A stretch of 15,147 nt of DNA from DATIHT01 sp035480415 (GTDB lineage: Bacteria > Patescibacteriota > Microgenomatia > Curtissbacterales > GWA2-41-24). The notes beneath the pieces are model-generated. The model was not told the origin of the DNA and did no database searches. It saw nothing but the letters and a program-made list of their open reading frames with translations. Below, piece after piece: positions 7,212-13,329 of this stretch (position 1 is the first letter of the stretch; each line of letters starts with the position of its first letter). The stretch covers positions 1 through 15,147 of the forward strand of contig DATIHT010000061.1 in the NCBI GenBank assembly GCA_035480415.1, in the 5' to 3' direction. The translations under genes and the position numbers were made by a program.

Positions 7212-7493
7212 TCAGTTACTTTTTAGAATATCGGGAATATCGGCAGGCTGGAGTTTGTCTCGAACAGAATCGATTGCTTCGCGGCAAACCTCGACCGAGG
7301 CCTTGCCGAAGAATTTTTCGTACTGGGATACTAAGTGTTCCAAAACTTCTTTACCATTTCCAGAAACTTTTACATCGTCGGAATTTGTAAGAGTAAGGCC
7401 AGAAACTTTTTTTGCCTGGTCCAACGCAAGAGGACCTATTACGGCCTGTTGTTCTTTTATTATCTTACTTACTGCTTGCGCAATAGGATCCAT
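7212..7493 (-). CDS. Small conserved-looking protein, related to the N-terminal domain of the PAS protein
   Basis: 93 residues, soluble, mostly helical; I do not recognise a named family. Residues 19-76 align with residues 21-77 of the PAS protein at 4543-5175 with one gap: G..A...K..GL, then V...GN..EVL, then an acidic helix and G.....E.....AI. This suggests a shared small domain that can stand alone or precede a PAS domain, perhaps an adaptor in one signalling route. It lies between a membrane protein gene (16 bp upstream) and the histidine kinase gene (48 bp downstream), all on one strand, so probably co-transcribed. The ATG at 7493 has no ribosome-binding site. Confidence 0.65.
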   Translation of the reverse strand: MDPIAQAVSKIIKEQQAVIGPLALDQAKKVSGLTLTNSDDVKVSGNGKEVLEHLVSQYEKFFGKASVEVCREAIDSVRDKLQPADIPDILKSN

Positions 7494-7509
7494 TGTTTTA
7501 GGGCTATTA

Positions 7510-8319
7510 TTAGTCAGCCTTTAACTTTGAACAGAATCCCAAAACTCCAAAAGTTATCAAAAATAGACCAACTGTGAGCATCAAATCGCCCCAGTCTGCG
7601 TTGTAGTAGGTTCCAATTGTTGTTGTATAAGAAAAAACTGCATCCGCAAAAGTCATTACAGCAAGACCGGCAAGAATCGAAAGAATATCCAAAAGATACT
7701 TACCACCAAAATACTTAAAAGAAAGACCGGAAACAATTACAGAAATCACAAGGCCAATAAAGTCACCAACTGGGTAAACTATATCAAAAATACTTTTGAG
7801 TTTTGGATCATCCGGAGTAATCAAAACACCCTGACGAGCAACAACAACCAACAACCAGTAACAAAAAGCCAAAAGCACAAAAGGAGTAATCACGACAAAT
7901 ATCTTTGCAAATGGATTCCTAAGACCATATTTGGCACCTGTCGCCTTCGACAAGAAGATGGCACCAAGTCCATAGAAAAATATACTTGGGGCAAAGCCGA
8001 CATCCGCCCAAGAAGGATAAGGCGCAGCCACACCTTGGAAGAAATTGTAATATGACCAGATTGTTTCACCAAAGCCCCACAAAAATAAACCGAGGCCAAT
8101 GAAAAAAACGGCTCTGCCAACAGCACTGCCAAAAGTTCCCCACTGTCTCGAATTAACAACGGCAACAAGGCCTCCCAGCAGAGGAATTAATCCAAATAAA
8201 AACGAATAAAGAAAGTTAAGATTACCTTCCTGAATACCACTAAAAAACAAATATGACCAAAAGGCAAAAAGAAATAATAAAAAAGCTACAGTAAGCTTCT
8301 GGTAAATATTTACCGTCAT
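7510..8319 (-). CDS. Multi-TM (about 7-8 helix) sensory-type membrane protein
   Basis: 269 residues with about eight hydrophobic segments. The central motif FFIGLGLFLWGFGETIWSYY followed by PYPSWADVGFAPS is typical of integral-membrane sensor modules that I have seen at the N-terminus of kinases or diguanylate cyclases; here the module stands alone. As the first gene of the kinase operon it may feed a membrane signal to the soluble kinase, but that is inference. Start choice: ATG at 8319 lies 6 bases below a possible -10 (CATTCT, 8331-8326) with a perfect TTGACA at 8355-8350 and an 18-bp spacer. A TTG at 8334 preceded by AGGGGTGA is an alternative, adding five residues. It diverges from the two-TM gene at 8404. 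Confidence 0.75.
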   Translation of the reverse strand: MTVNIYQKLTVAFLLFLFAFWSYLFFSGIQEGNLNFLYSFLFGLIPLLGGLVAVVNSRQWGTFGSAVGRAVFFIGLGLFLWGFGETIWSYYNFFQGVAAPYPSWADVGFAPSIFFYGLGAIFLSKATGAKYGLRNPFAKIFVVITPFVLLAFCYWLLVVVARQGVLITPDDPKLKSIFDIVYPVGDFIGLVISVIVSGLSFKYFGGKYLLDILSILAGLAVMTFADAVFSYTTTIGTYYNADWGDLMLTVGLFLITFGVLGFCSKLKAD

Positions 8320-8365
8320 ACCTCTAGAATGCAATCAATTCACCCCTGTTGTCAAATTAAAAAAA

Positions 8366-8394
8366 TTGACTCAGAAAAAACTCTGTCATATAAT
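8366..8394 (+). promoter_or_regulatory. Strong promoter, leaderless type, of the 8404 gene
   Basis: TTGACT (8366-8371), a 17-bp spacer, and a perfect TATAAT (8389-8394). The ATG at 8404 starts 9 bases after the -10 box, so transcription should begin at or within a few bases of the start codon. Confidence 0.8.
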
Positions 8395-8403
8395 TTCACC
8401 CTT

Positions 8404-8949
8404 ATGGCTGAAAAAATAGGTCCGTGGGGGAAAGTAGTCTTATTAGGAGGAGCTGTAGCTGTTTGGGCAAGTGGCATAGGTTTTTCCACCTATAAAAGTA
8501 TCGAGGCCGGCAATAATATAGACAATGATCCCACACTAGCAACTCAGGAATTGCTATATAGCGCAAGTGGAGATCTCACATTTCACAAGTCTCGTGGAGG
8601 AACCATTGGACCTAACAAACCCCAAGCAGAATCTGCACTTTCAGAAAGCCTAGGCACAGTAACTGACCAAGAAGCAATTAAGACAATACTGAAAACTCTA
8701 AATCAGTTGAAAACCAAACCAAATTCGGATGAAGCTTCCGATTTTGAACAAGAAAGACAACAAATCGAAGAGTTGAGAAACAAACTACCAGGCAAACAAG
8801 AATATCTCGGTGAGTTTGGCAAGACTCAAGGGTATGGTAGCTTAGCTTTCGGACTAGGCGTGGGAGTACCTAGTATAGCTCTTGTCGGATTTGCATTGAG
8901 ACACCGCCCAAAAGATGAAGCTGAAACTGAACCTATTCCAACCCAATAG
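8404..8949 (+). CDS. Unknown two-TM membrane protein
   Basis: 181 residues with no recognised family. A hydrophobic segment at about 9-27 (VVLLGGAVAVWASGIGF) and another near 143-165 (GSLAFGLGVGVPSIALVGFAL) bracket a polar, helical, charged region of about 115 residues (QELLYSASG..., then EQERQQIEELRNKL), which is probably on one side of the membrane. The C-tail is acidic and short (KDEAETEPIPTQ). The frame extends 25 codons upstream, but the ATG at 8404 is favoured because a near-consensus promoter ends 9 bases before it and overlaps the extension. It converges on the decarboxylase gene with a 6-bp gap. Probably an independently expressed orphan gene. Confidence 0.7.
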   Translation: MAEKIGPWGKVVLLGGAVAVWASGIGFSTYKSIEAGNNIDNDPTLATQELLYSASGDLTFHKSRGGTIGPNKPQAESALSESLGTVTDQEAIKTILKTLNQLKTKPNSDEASDFEQERQQIEELRNKLPGKQEYLGEFGKTQGYGSLAFGLGVGVPSIALVGFALRHRPKDEAETEPIPTQ

Positions 8950-8955
8950 ATACAT

Positions 8956-10128
8956 TTAGACAAGGTAAACCTTCGGCTTTGGAAAACCGTTAAACTCCAT
9001 CGAAGTTGAAAGAGAATATGCCCCGACATCATGAATAATAAGTTTATCCCCGACTTCTATATCGGATGTTAAAAGCACCTCTTTGGTAACAATATCGGGT
9101 GAATCTCCGGTTGGTCCCGCAATTGCAAACATAGACTCACCGGCATCAGTTGCAGGCCTCATAGAAGTAATTAAATATCTTGTAGAACCTTGATAAGCCA
9201 TAGTTTCAAAAAAAGCATTGTAAACACCTGCGTCCAAAAATAACCACGCTGTTCCCATTCGCTCTACTCTAGCAATAACAGTTGCAACACAAACGGCAGT
9301 ATTGGCAATAATTCCCCTACCTGGTTCCAAAATCAAATTCATTTGGTAAGGAAGTTTTTCGTACTCCTTAACGGTAACCTTCGCAATATCTTTTAAAGTC
9401 GGTGCATTTTCCGAAGATATATATCTACATGGATAGCCTCCGCCAATATTTAAAACATCGAGTTTAATCCCTATATCAAATAGGTCCTGGATTATCGATC
9501 TAAGGCTTGAGATCTCCTCTGCCCATGCATTAACATCCGAAGCCTGAGAACCAACATGGAAACTAATTCCGTATGGATGCAAACCCAATGCCTTTGCGCG
9601 AACCAAAAGCGGGATGATGCTCGCTTGGTCTGTTCCAAATTTGCTGGAAAATTTAAAAACACTGCCTGCGTCGTTAGCAATTGTTCTCACGTAAACTTTT
9701 GCGCCCGGTGCGGCAGAAGCAATTTTTTCCAGCTCGGGGAATGAATCAAAAGCAAATCTATCTACACCATATTTAACGAATTCTTTTATATGGTCAACCG
9801 GCTTAACCGATGTTCCATAAACAATCCTATCGGAAGGGATCTTAAAAGGCTTTAGCATTTCCAACTCATATTTTGAGGCAACTTCAAAACCTGCACCCTC
9901 GTCTGCCAAAAGTTTTAATACTTCCGGTTCTGAATTTGCCTTCATTGCAAAATGTACAATCGAATTTGGAAATAGACGCTTAAATTCTTTATAGTTGGCA
10001 AGAATCTTCTTCCTGCTGAATAAAAAGTACGGGGTTTTGTATTCTAAAGTTTCTAAAAAATTGGGGTCAAACGGGTCGTCGCTGGAACGCAGTACCTTTT
10101 TTATCTTAGCGGCAGCTTTTTTTATCAT
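8956..10128 (-). CDS. Fold-type III PLP decarboxylase (ornithine/lysine/diaminopimelate decarboxylase family)
   Basis: 390 residues. The N-terminal alanine-racemase-like barrel shows the PLP lysine K63 (HFAMKANS), H191 and S194 (FHVGSQ), the glycine loop LNIGGGYP (229-231) and phosphate-binding EPGRG (268-272). The C-terminal domain has Y371 (DVGAYS) and the family FNGF. The sequence most resembles ornithine-type enzymes, which decarboxylate ornithine or lysine to a diamine. However, the conserved active-site cysteine of the GPTCDSxD motif is glycine (G341 in GPTGDSPD), and the Asp of the LYDH substrate segment is also missing (MAYQGS). Substrate and even reaction are therefore uncertain. The start ATG overlaps the stop of the transporter gene (ATGA), indicating one operon, perhaps making and moving a diamine. 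Confidence 0.88.
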   Translation of the reverse strand: MIKKAAAKIKKVLRSSDDPFDPNFLETLEYKTPYFLFSRKKILANYKEFKRLFPNSIVHFAMKANSEPEVLKLLADEGAGFEVASKYELEMLKPFKIPSDRIVYGTSVKPVDHIKEFVKYGVDRFAFDSFPELEKIASAAPGAKVYVRTIANDAGSVFKFSSKFGTDQASIIPLLVRAKALGLHPYGISFHVGSQASDVNAWAEEISSLRSIIQDLFDIGIKLDVLNIGGGYPCRYISSENAPTLKDIAKVTVKEYEKLPYQMNLILEPGRGIIANTAVCVATVIARVERMGTAWLFLDAGVYNAFFETMAYQGSTRYLITSMRPATDAGESMFAIAGPTGDSPDIVTKEVLLTSDIEVGDKLIIHDVGAYSLSTSMEFNGFPKPKVYLV

Positions 10129-11027
10129 TTGTTAAGAACAGAAAGAGCAATAATGCCAAAAATAATGACCAAAGTTCCAATGGTCTGATCTAAGTTTACT
10201 CTTTCTTTCAAAAAAATTCTCGCAAGCAAAATTGTAGGCAGAGAAAAAGCACCGCTAATCAAGGCAACAATGCTAACTAAAGATGTGGCGCTATAGCCAA
10301 GGCTTATTGCCAGATATGCAATTACTTCGCCAAAACCGATTAATATCAAAAATTTCCACAGATCAGACTTAACTGCGCCTATTTTTACTTTCATTAATTT
10401 CGAAAAAACAAAAGCGGCAATTGTCATAAATAAGTACATAAAAAGCGCATAAGAAACCCAATCTTGTCTGGCAATAAACTTAGACCATCCAAGCGTCCAA
10501 AAAGAAGCAAGAACTGTAGCTATACCTACTTCTTTAAGACCAGGAATGTTGTCCAGTTTCAAACGGAGTGAAAACAAAGCCTTTGTATCAAGACTAATTA
10601 GCATTATGCCCAAAAAAATTACACCAAGTGGGAAAAACTTTGCAAAACCTCCGCTTTCCCCTAAAAATAATATCGAAATTAAAGCGACAACACCCGTAAA
10701 CGAAGCAAAAACCGGGTTCAAAACCGCAAGTTGACCCTTACCAAATCCTTCATACACTAACCAGTAAACGATCATCTGTAAAACACCAAAAAATATAAGC
10801 CCTACCCACTGAGGTGGGCTGCTTGGAAAATGAAAAGCCTTATGGAAAAAAACTAATTGAGATATGGCAATAAGAATAAGAATGTAAGTACCAAAAAAAT
10901 GAGCCCAAACCAAGCTAACAATCGAACCAACTCTGTCTACAGTTTTTTTGGCAAAAAAGTCTGCAGAACCCCAACCAATCATCCCGCCGATACCCGCAAG
11001 GACTGCAACTAATAATTCTCTCTGCAT
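10125..11027 (-). CDS. EamA-type (DMT superfamily) transporter
   Basis: 300 residues with about ten hydrophobic helices in two halves. The first begins GGMIGWGSADFFAKKTVDRVGS, the usual opening of an EamA half (WGs...k), and the second begins near ATVLASFWTLGWSKFIARQ. The end of the second half (SLVSIVALISGAFSLPTILLARIFLKERV) matches the last-helix 'P....l...l.E' pattern. Members of this family export metabolites or amino acids. Because the stop overlaps the start of the PLP decarboxylase by 4 bp, a substrate or product of that enzyme (amino acid or diamine) is the natural guess. The ATG at 11027 has no ribosome-binding site. It lies 33 bp downstream of the delta-like gene and may be read from the same message. 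Confidence 0.88.
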   Translation of the reverse strand: MQRELLVAVLAGIGGMIGWGSADFFAKKTVDRVGSIVSLVWAHFFGTYILILIAISQLVFFHKAFHFPSSPPQWVGLIFFGVLQMIVYWLVYEGFGKGQLAVLNPVFASFTGVVALISILFLGESGGFAKFFPLGVIFLGIMLISLDTKALFSLRLKLDNIPGLKEVGIATVLASFWTLGWSKFIARQDWVSYALFMYLFMTIAAFVFSKLMKVKIGAVKSDLWKFLILIGFGEVIAYLAISLGYSATSLVSIVALISGAFSLPTILLARIFLKERVNLDQTIGTLVIIFGIIALSVLNK

Positions 11028-11060
11028 CTAGTTAATAGTATAAGAAAAACGAAGCTGATA

Positions 11061-11420
11061 TCAAACTTGCGCTTTGTGAGCTACCAAAACGAGGCTGGAA
11101 ATGGCACTGCCTATAGAAAAATCTTTGTAGTGATTATTACAAACTAAAATAATTCCTCCGACTATATTAGGGTCTACTTTTAAATCCAATAAAATCTCTT
11201 CGCCCAAATTTCCTTCGAACCATTTTTTTACTGAAGACACAAATTTAGTATCCGGATTAAATGCCAAAGTTAAGACAACAGAAGGCTTGGAAATAAAAAG
11301 ACGTTTAAATTCTTCCAGATAGTCTGAACTAACGCTTTTTGTATCTTCCATGCGCTCGATTAAAACTTCGCCCTGCTGTTTGGTTAATAAATTGGAAATT
11401 TCTTCCTTGGGACTTTTCAT
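11061..11420 (-). CDS. atpH: Truncated F-type ATP synthase delta (OSCP)-like subunit
   Basis: 119 residues against about 175-180 for typical delta. Residues 46-119 match the delta C-terminal domain: a PSVVLTLAF strand, a helix, EEILLDLKVDPNIVGGIIL (the D-x-x-(I/L)-(I/V)-GG signature, D83-G89) and HYKDFSIGSAISSL (the usual D.S...L ending). The N-terminal six-helix bundle, which in known enzymes grips the tops of alpha subunits, is replaced by about 45 residues of short helix. The gene directly follows the b-like gene, as in canonical operons. The alpha N-terminus encoded in this window is also short, which fits a changed or reduced contact. The ATG at 11420 has no ribosome-binding site; the preceding gap is a CTTAAG-type array. 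Confidence 0.72.
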   Translation of the reverse strand: MKSPKEEISNLLTKQQGEVLIERMEDTKSVSSDYLEEFKRLFISKPSVVLTLAFNPDTKFVSSVKKWFEGNLGEEILLDLKVDPNIVGGIILVCNNHYKDFSIGSAISSLVLVAHKAQV

Positions 11421-11423
11421 GAT

Positions 11424-11464
11424 TTTAAGTTACTTAAGTGCCTTAGGTGACTTAAGATACTTAA
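11424..11464. repeat. CTTAAG-type 9-bp tandem array between the b-like and delta-like genes
   Basis: Units TTTAAGTTA, CTTAAGTGC, CTTAGGTGA, CTTAAGATA and CTTAA, with a fixed CTTAAG and three variable bases. It fills the entire 40-bp gap. A sister array with the same core lies at the other end of the b-like gene (12147-12173). Confidence 0.85.
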
Positions 11465-12129
11465 TTTTTCTTTCTTTTCTTCTTAGCCCTCGATACCTTC
11501 GATACTTTTGCTACCTTTGAAACATTTGTTACCTCTACTCGTGCTTCCTTTGCCGCAGCTCCCTTGTTGAAAATTCCCTCGGCTGCTGCTTTTTCCAAAA
11601 GCTTCCAGATAAGTTCTTTTTGTTCGGAAAGGTCTATAGAACGGCTCAGTGCTTCCCTGCTTACCTGGTCGACAATTTTTGGTACTTCTGCGGCAACATG
11701 ATCTAACTGTACTTGTTTGTATTTTGCAACTTCTTCCCGCGCCTCGGAAAGCGCTTCTCCAACCATTGCAACACCTTGTTTGGCAATCAACTCCGACTGC
11801 AGATGAATTGCCCCCTTAAGACCTTGTAGCTGCTCAACGGCGGCATTACCAATTGTCTCTGCCTGTTTGTTAAATGCAAGGTCAAAAGACTTTTTATAAT
11901 CTTCTAAAAGCTTGTAAAAAAGCTCTGTGGCCATTTTTTCGAAGTGTTCCTGGAGTTTACCCTTAGATTCGCCTTCGACATTTACCATTTTGCTGTAAAA
12001 ATTCAAAACTTTTTTGCTGCGGAAAAATAACGCCAGAGAAATCAGAAGGAGCAGGAAGTTCAAAACCACGGTCAAAACTAAAACAACAAGAAGTGGATTA
12101 GCTTGTAAATAACTCAGGGCAGGGTTCAT
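11461..12129 (-). CDS. atpF: ATP synthase b-subunit-like stalk protein
   Basis: 222 residues: a short N-terminus, one strong TM helix (about 12-36, PLLVVLVLTVVLNFLLLLIS), a basic FFRSKK stop, then a long charged helix (about 45-190) with coiled-coil character, as in the peripheral stalk subunit b. There is no specific b signature, so the call leans on architecture and on position between c-like and delta-like genes. The C-terminus (VSKVAKVSKVSRAKKKRKKN) is lysine-rich and encoded by a 9-bp array; it is longer and more basic than usual. Start: ATG at 12129 is preferred; a GTG at 12147 would add YYY-rich residues and lies inside the flanking array. TATTAT ends 6 bases upstream, so a leaderless start is possible. 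Confidence 0.62.
   Translation of the reverse strand: MNPALSYLQANPLLVVLVLTVVLNFLLLLISLALFFRSKKVLNFYSKMVNVEGESKGKLQEHFEKMATELFYKLLEDYKKSFDLAFNKQAETIGNAAVEQLQGLKGAIHLQSELIAKQGVAMVGEALSEAREEVAKYKQVQLDHVAAEVPKIVDQVSREALSRSIDLSEQKELIWKLLEKAAAEGIFNKGAAAKEARVEVTNVSKVAKVSKVSRAKKKRKKN
11491..11535. repeat. 9-bp tandem array encoding the basic tail of the b-like protein
   Basis: Units CGATACCTT, CGATACTTT, TGCTACCTT, TGAAACATT, TGTTACCTC, in phase, encode the repeated VSKV/AKV tail on the minus strand. This belongs to the TTTGnnACC family. Confidence 0.8.
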
Positions 12130-12146
12130 AGAATAATAATAAGTCA

Positions 12147-12173
12147 CTTAAGACTCTTAAGCAACTTAAGAAA
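12147..12173. repeat. CTTAAG-type 9-bp tandem array upstream of the b-like gene
   Basis: Three perfect-phase units: CTTAAGACT, CTTAAGCAA, CTTAAGAAA. It fills the gap between brnA and the b-like gene and matches the array at the gene's other end. Confidence 0.8.
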
Positions 12174-12179
12174 ACACGC

Positions 12180-12440
12180 CTACTTGGACAAACCTTCAAA
12201 TAATAGTTTTTTTATAAAAACCTGGTAAGGAATATCCATTTTGTGGGCCCTGATTTTCAACCTTTCTATAAGAGTCTCCGGCAAACGTACCGTTATCGGA
12301 CGGCTGCTTAACTTGAGGTTGGGGAAACTCGCCCTCCTTGCTGTGGAATAATCCACATACTGGGTAGAATCATGGCTTTGCCAAAATTGCCTTTCTTCAG
12401 CTTCGGATTTAAAATTTGGAATTTTTTTAAGCTTGTTCAT
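12180..12440 (-). CDS. brnA: BrnA/CopG-type antitoxin
   Basis: 86 residues. The N-terminal half has the PNFKSEAEERQFWQSHDST pattern found in CopG-like antitoxins of BrnT-type systems. Residues 45-84 form a ribbon-helix-helix: strand RPITVRLPETL, then two helices ERLKIRAHKM and YQVFIKKLLFEGL. It should bind BrnT and repress the shared promoter. The ATG at 12440 is chosen because AAAGGAGG lies 4 bases upstream; an ATG nine codons earlier would include that site. The Shine-Dalgarno is inside the end of brnT and the genes overlap by 14 bp, so translation is probably coupled. Confidence 0.88.
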   Translation of the reverse strand: MNKLKKIPNFKSEAEERQFWQSHDSTQYVDYSTARRASFPNLKLSSRPITVRLPETLIERLKIRAHKMDIPYQVFIKKLLFEGLSK

Positions 12441-12720
12441 ATTGCCTCCTTTCTTTTTTGTTTGCAATCCGTGCAGATATTATTCTTATTTTGTTACTAC
12501 GGACGGTAAAAACTACAAATAACAACGAATCACCAACAGTCATTCCAATAGCGATAGATCTCTCCTCCGCCCCAGAATGTTTTATGTCCTCTATCAGCAA
12601 AACATTCTCGTCCAAAAACACTTCTTCTGCCTCCTTGGGTGTAATTCCGTGCTTAATGTAATTCTTATCTAAATTCCATTTATCCCACTCAAATCCAACA
12701 ATTTTCCCAAGGTCGATCAC
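12427..12720 (-). CDS. brnT: BrnT-family toxin (RNase-fold)
   Basis: 97 residues, the normal size. Family features in order: VGFEWDKWNLDKNYIKHGI at 8-26 (FEWD..K...N..KHGI), EAEEVFLD, D/HSGAEER (45-54), the strand LLFVVFTVR and IRIISARIANKKERRQYE at the end. Known BrnT toxins are small ribonucleases that block translation and are neutralised by BrnA. The start is set at GTG 12720, because TATAAT ends 7 bases upstream and the operator overlaps it; the in-frame ATG further upstream (residues rich in F and C) would read through the promoter itself. The gene lies within the split atp region between the c-like and b-like genes, probably as an insertion. Confidence 0.9.
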   Translation of the reverse strand: MIDLGKIVGFEWDKWNLDKNYIKHGITPKEAEEVFLDENVLLIEDIKHSGAEERSIAIGMTVGDSLLFVVFTVRSNKIRIISARIANKKERRQYEQA

Positions 12721-12742
12721 TGTACATATTATACATGTACAG
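12720..12742. promoter_or_regulatory. Palindromic operator of brnTA
   Basis: Perfect 8-bp inverted arms CTGTACAT (12720-12727) and ATGTACAG (12735-12742) around 7 bp. The spacer and one arm hold the brnT -10 box and the other arm reaches the GTG start, so a bound BrnA dimer pair would block RNA polymerase directly. Confidence 0.8.
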
Positions 12743-12756
12743 AAAAATAACATCAA
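12728..12756 (-). promoter_or_regulatory. brnTA promoter, leaderless type
   Basis: On the minus strand TTGATG (12756-12751), a 17-bp spacer and a perfect TATAAT (12733-12728). The GTG of brnT begins after 7 more bases. Confidence 0.8.
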
Positions 12757-12765
12757 GGCTGGAAT

Positions 12766-12795
12766 TTGAATTTAATATAGAAAAAAAGCTAGAAT
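12766..12795 (+). promoter_or_regulatory. Promoter, leaderless type, of the 12802 gene
   Basis: TTGAAT (12766-12771), an 18-bp spacer and TAGAAT (12790-12795); the ATG begins 6 bases later. It diverges from the brnTA promoter, with 9 bp between the two -35 boxes. Confidence 0.6.
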
Positions 12796-12801
12796 TGCCC
12801 G

Positions 12802-13329
12802 ATGCAGGAACACGATCATCCATCTGAAGCAGTATCTCCCAAAGAACAGGACAAAACGTTTACTTCGGAAGACTTAACAACAAAAACAGCGGAATTGAGA
12901 ACAAGTATCGATAAACACTATCAAGAAATCTTTTCTGATGATGAAATAACTGAAGTATCAATTAGCAGATACTCCGATAATTGGGATAGTTTTTTACCCC
13001 AAACTCTAAATAATTTTCCCGCTTTTCGAAACAAAAGGAACTCAAGAATAATACTCTATAAGAAAACGGATGACAGAAAACAAAGATTATTAAATTTAAA
13101 CTTCAGTAGTGCTGGTACTTCTTATAGTCTTAATGCAGATTACGGCCAAAGCGGCTCTGAGATACGCTCCGCCTTAGGAGATGATAAGGGGATATTTATA
13201 CAACGAACAGATAAATCAGAAACCCCATTAAGAGAATCTTTAAGACTTTTGGTAATCGCTGAAATAATGTCCTTTGCGGCATCTCAGTTAAGACACACTA
13301 AAAAAACCATCGAGAGAGAAGCCGTTTAG
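12802..13329 (+). CDS. Unknown soluble protein
   Basis: 175 residues, hydrophilic, with no signal peptide or membrane helix and no family that I recognise. The first 40 residues are acidic and polar (EHDHPSEAVSPKEQDKTF), probably disordered. The middle has alternating strands (SRIILYKK, LLNLNFSSAG, SYSLNADYG) suggesting a compact beta-rich domain, and the last 45 residues form a helix (LRESLRLLVIAEIMSFAASQLRHTKK). It has its own promoter placed 6 bases before the ATG. Its TAG stop overlaps the stop of the c-like gene on the other strand, an end-to-end junction also seen between doc and leuS. It may belong to the same inserted block as brnTA. Confidence 0.65.
   Translation: MQEHDHPSEAVSPKEQDKTFTSEDLTTKTAELRTSIDKHYQEIFSDDEITEVSISRYSDNWDSFLPQTLNNFPAFRNKRNSRIILYKKTDDRKQRLLNLNFSSAGTSYSLNADYGQSGSEIRSALGDDKGIFIQRTDKSETPLRESLRLLVIAEIMSFAASQLRHTKKTIEREAV

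Noticed and set aside
8329..8403. 25-codon N-terminal extension of the two-TM protein
   Set aside because: The extension overlaps a near-consensus promoter whose -10 ends 9 bases before the internal ATG.
11424..11535. Possible CRISPR or DR cluster
   Set aside because: Units are 9 bp, degenerate and directly tandem, with no spacers and no cas genes in the window.
12721..12756. Longer BrnT start at the upstream ATG or TTG
   Set aside because: It would place the promoter, operator and a non-family FFCTCIICT stretch inside the protein; GTG at 12720 fits the family N-terminus.
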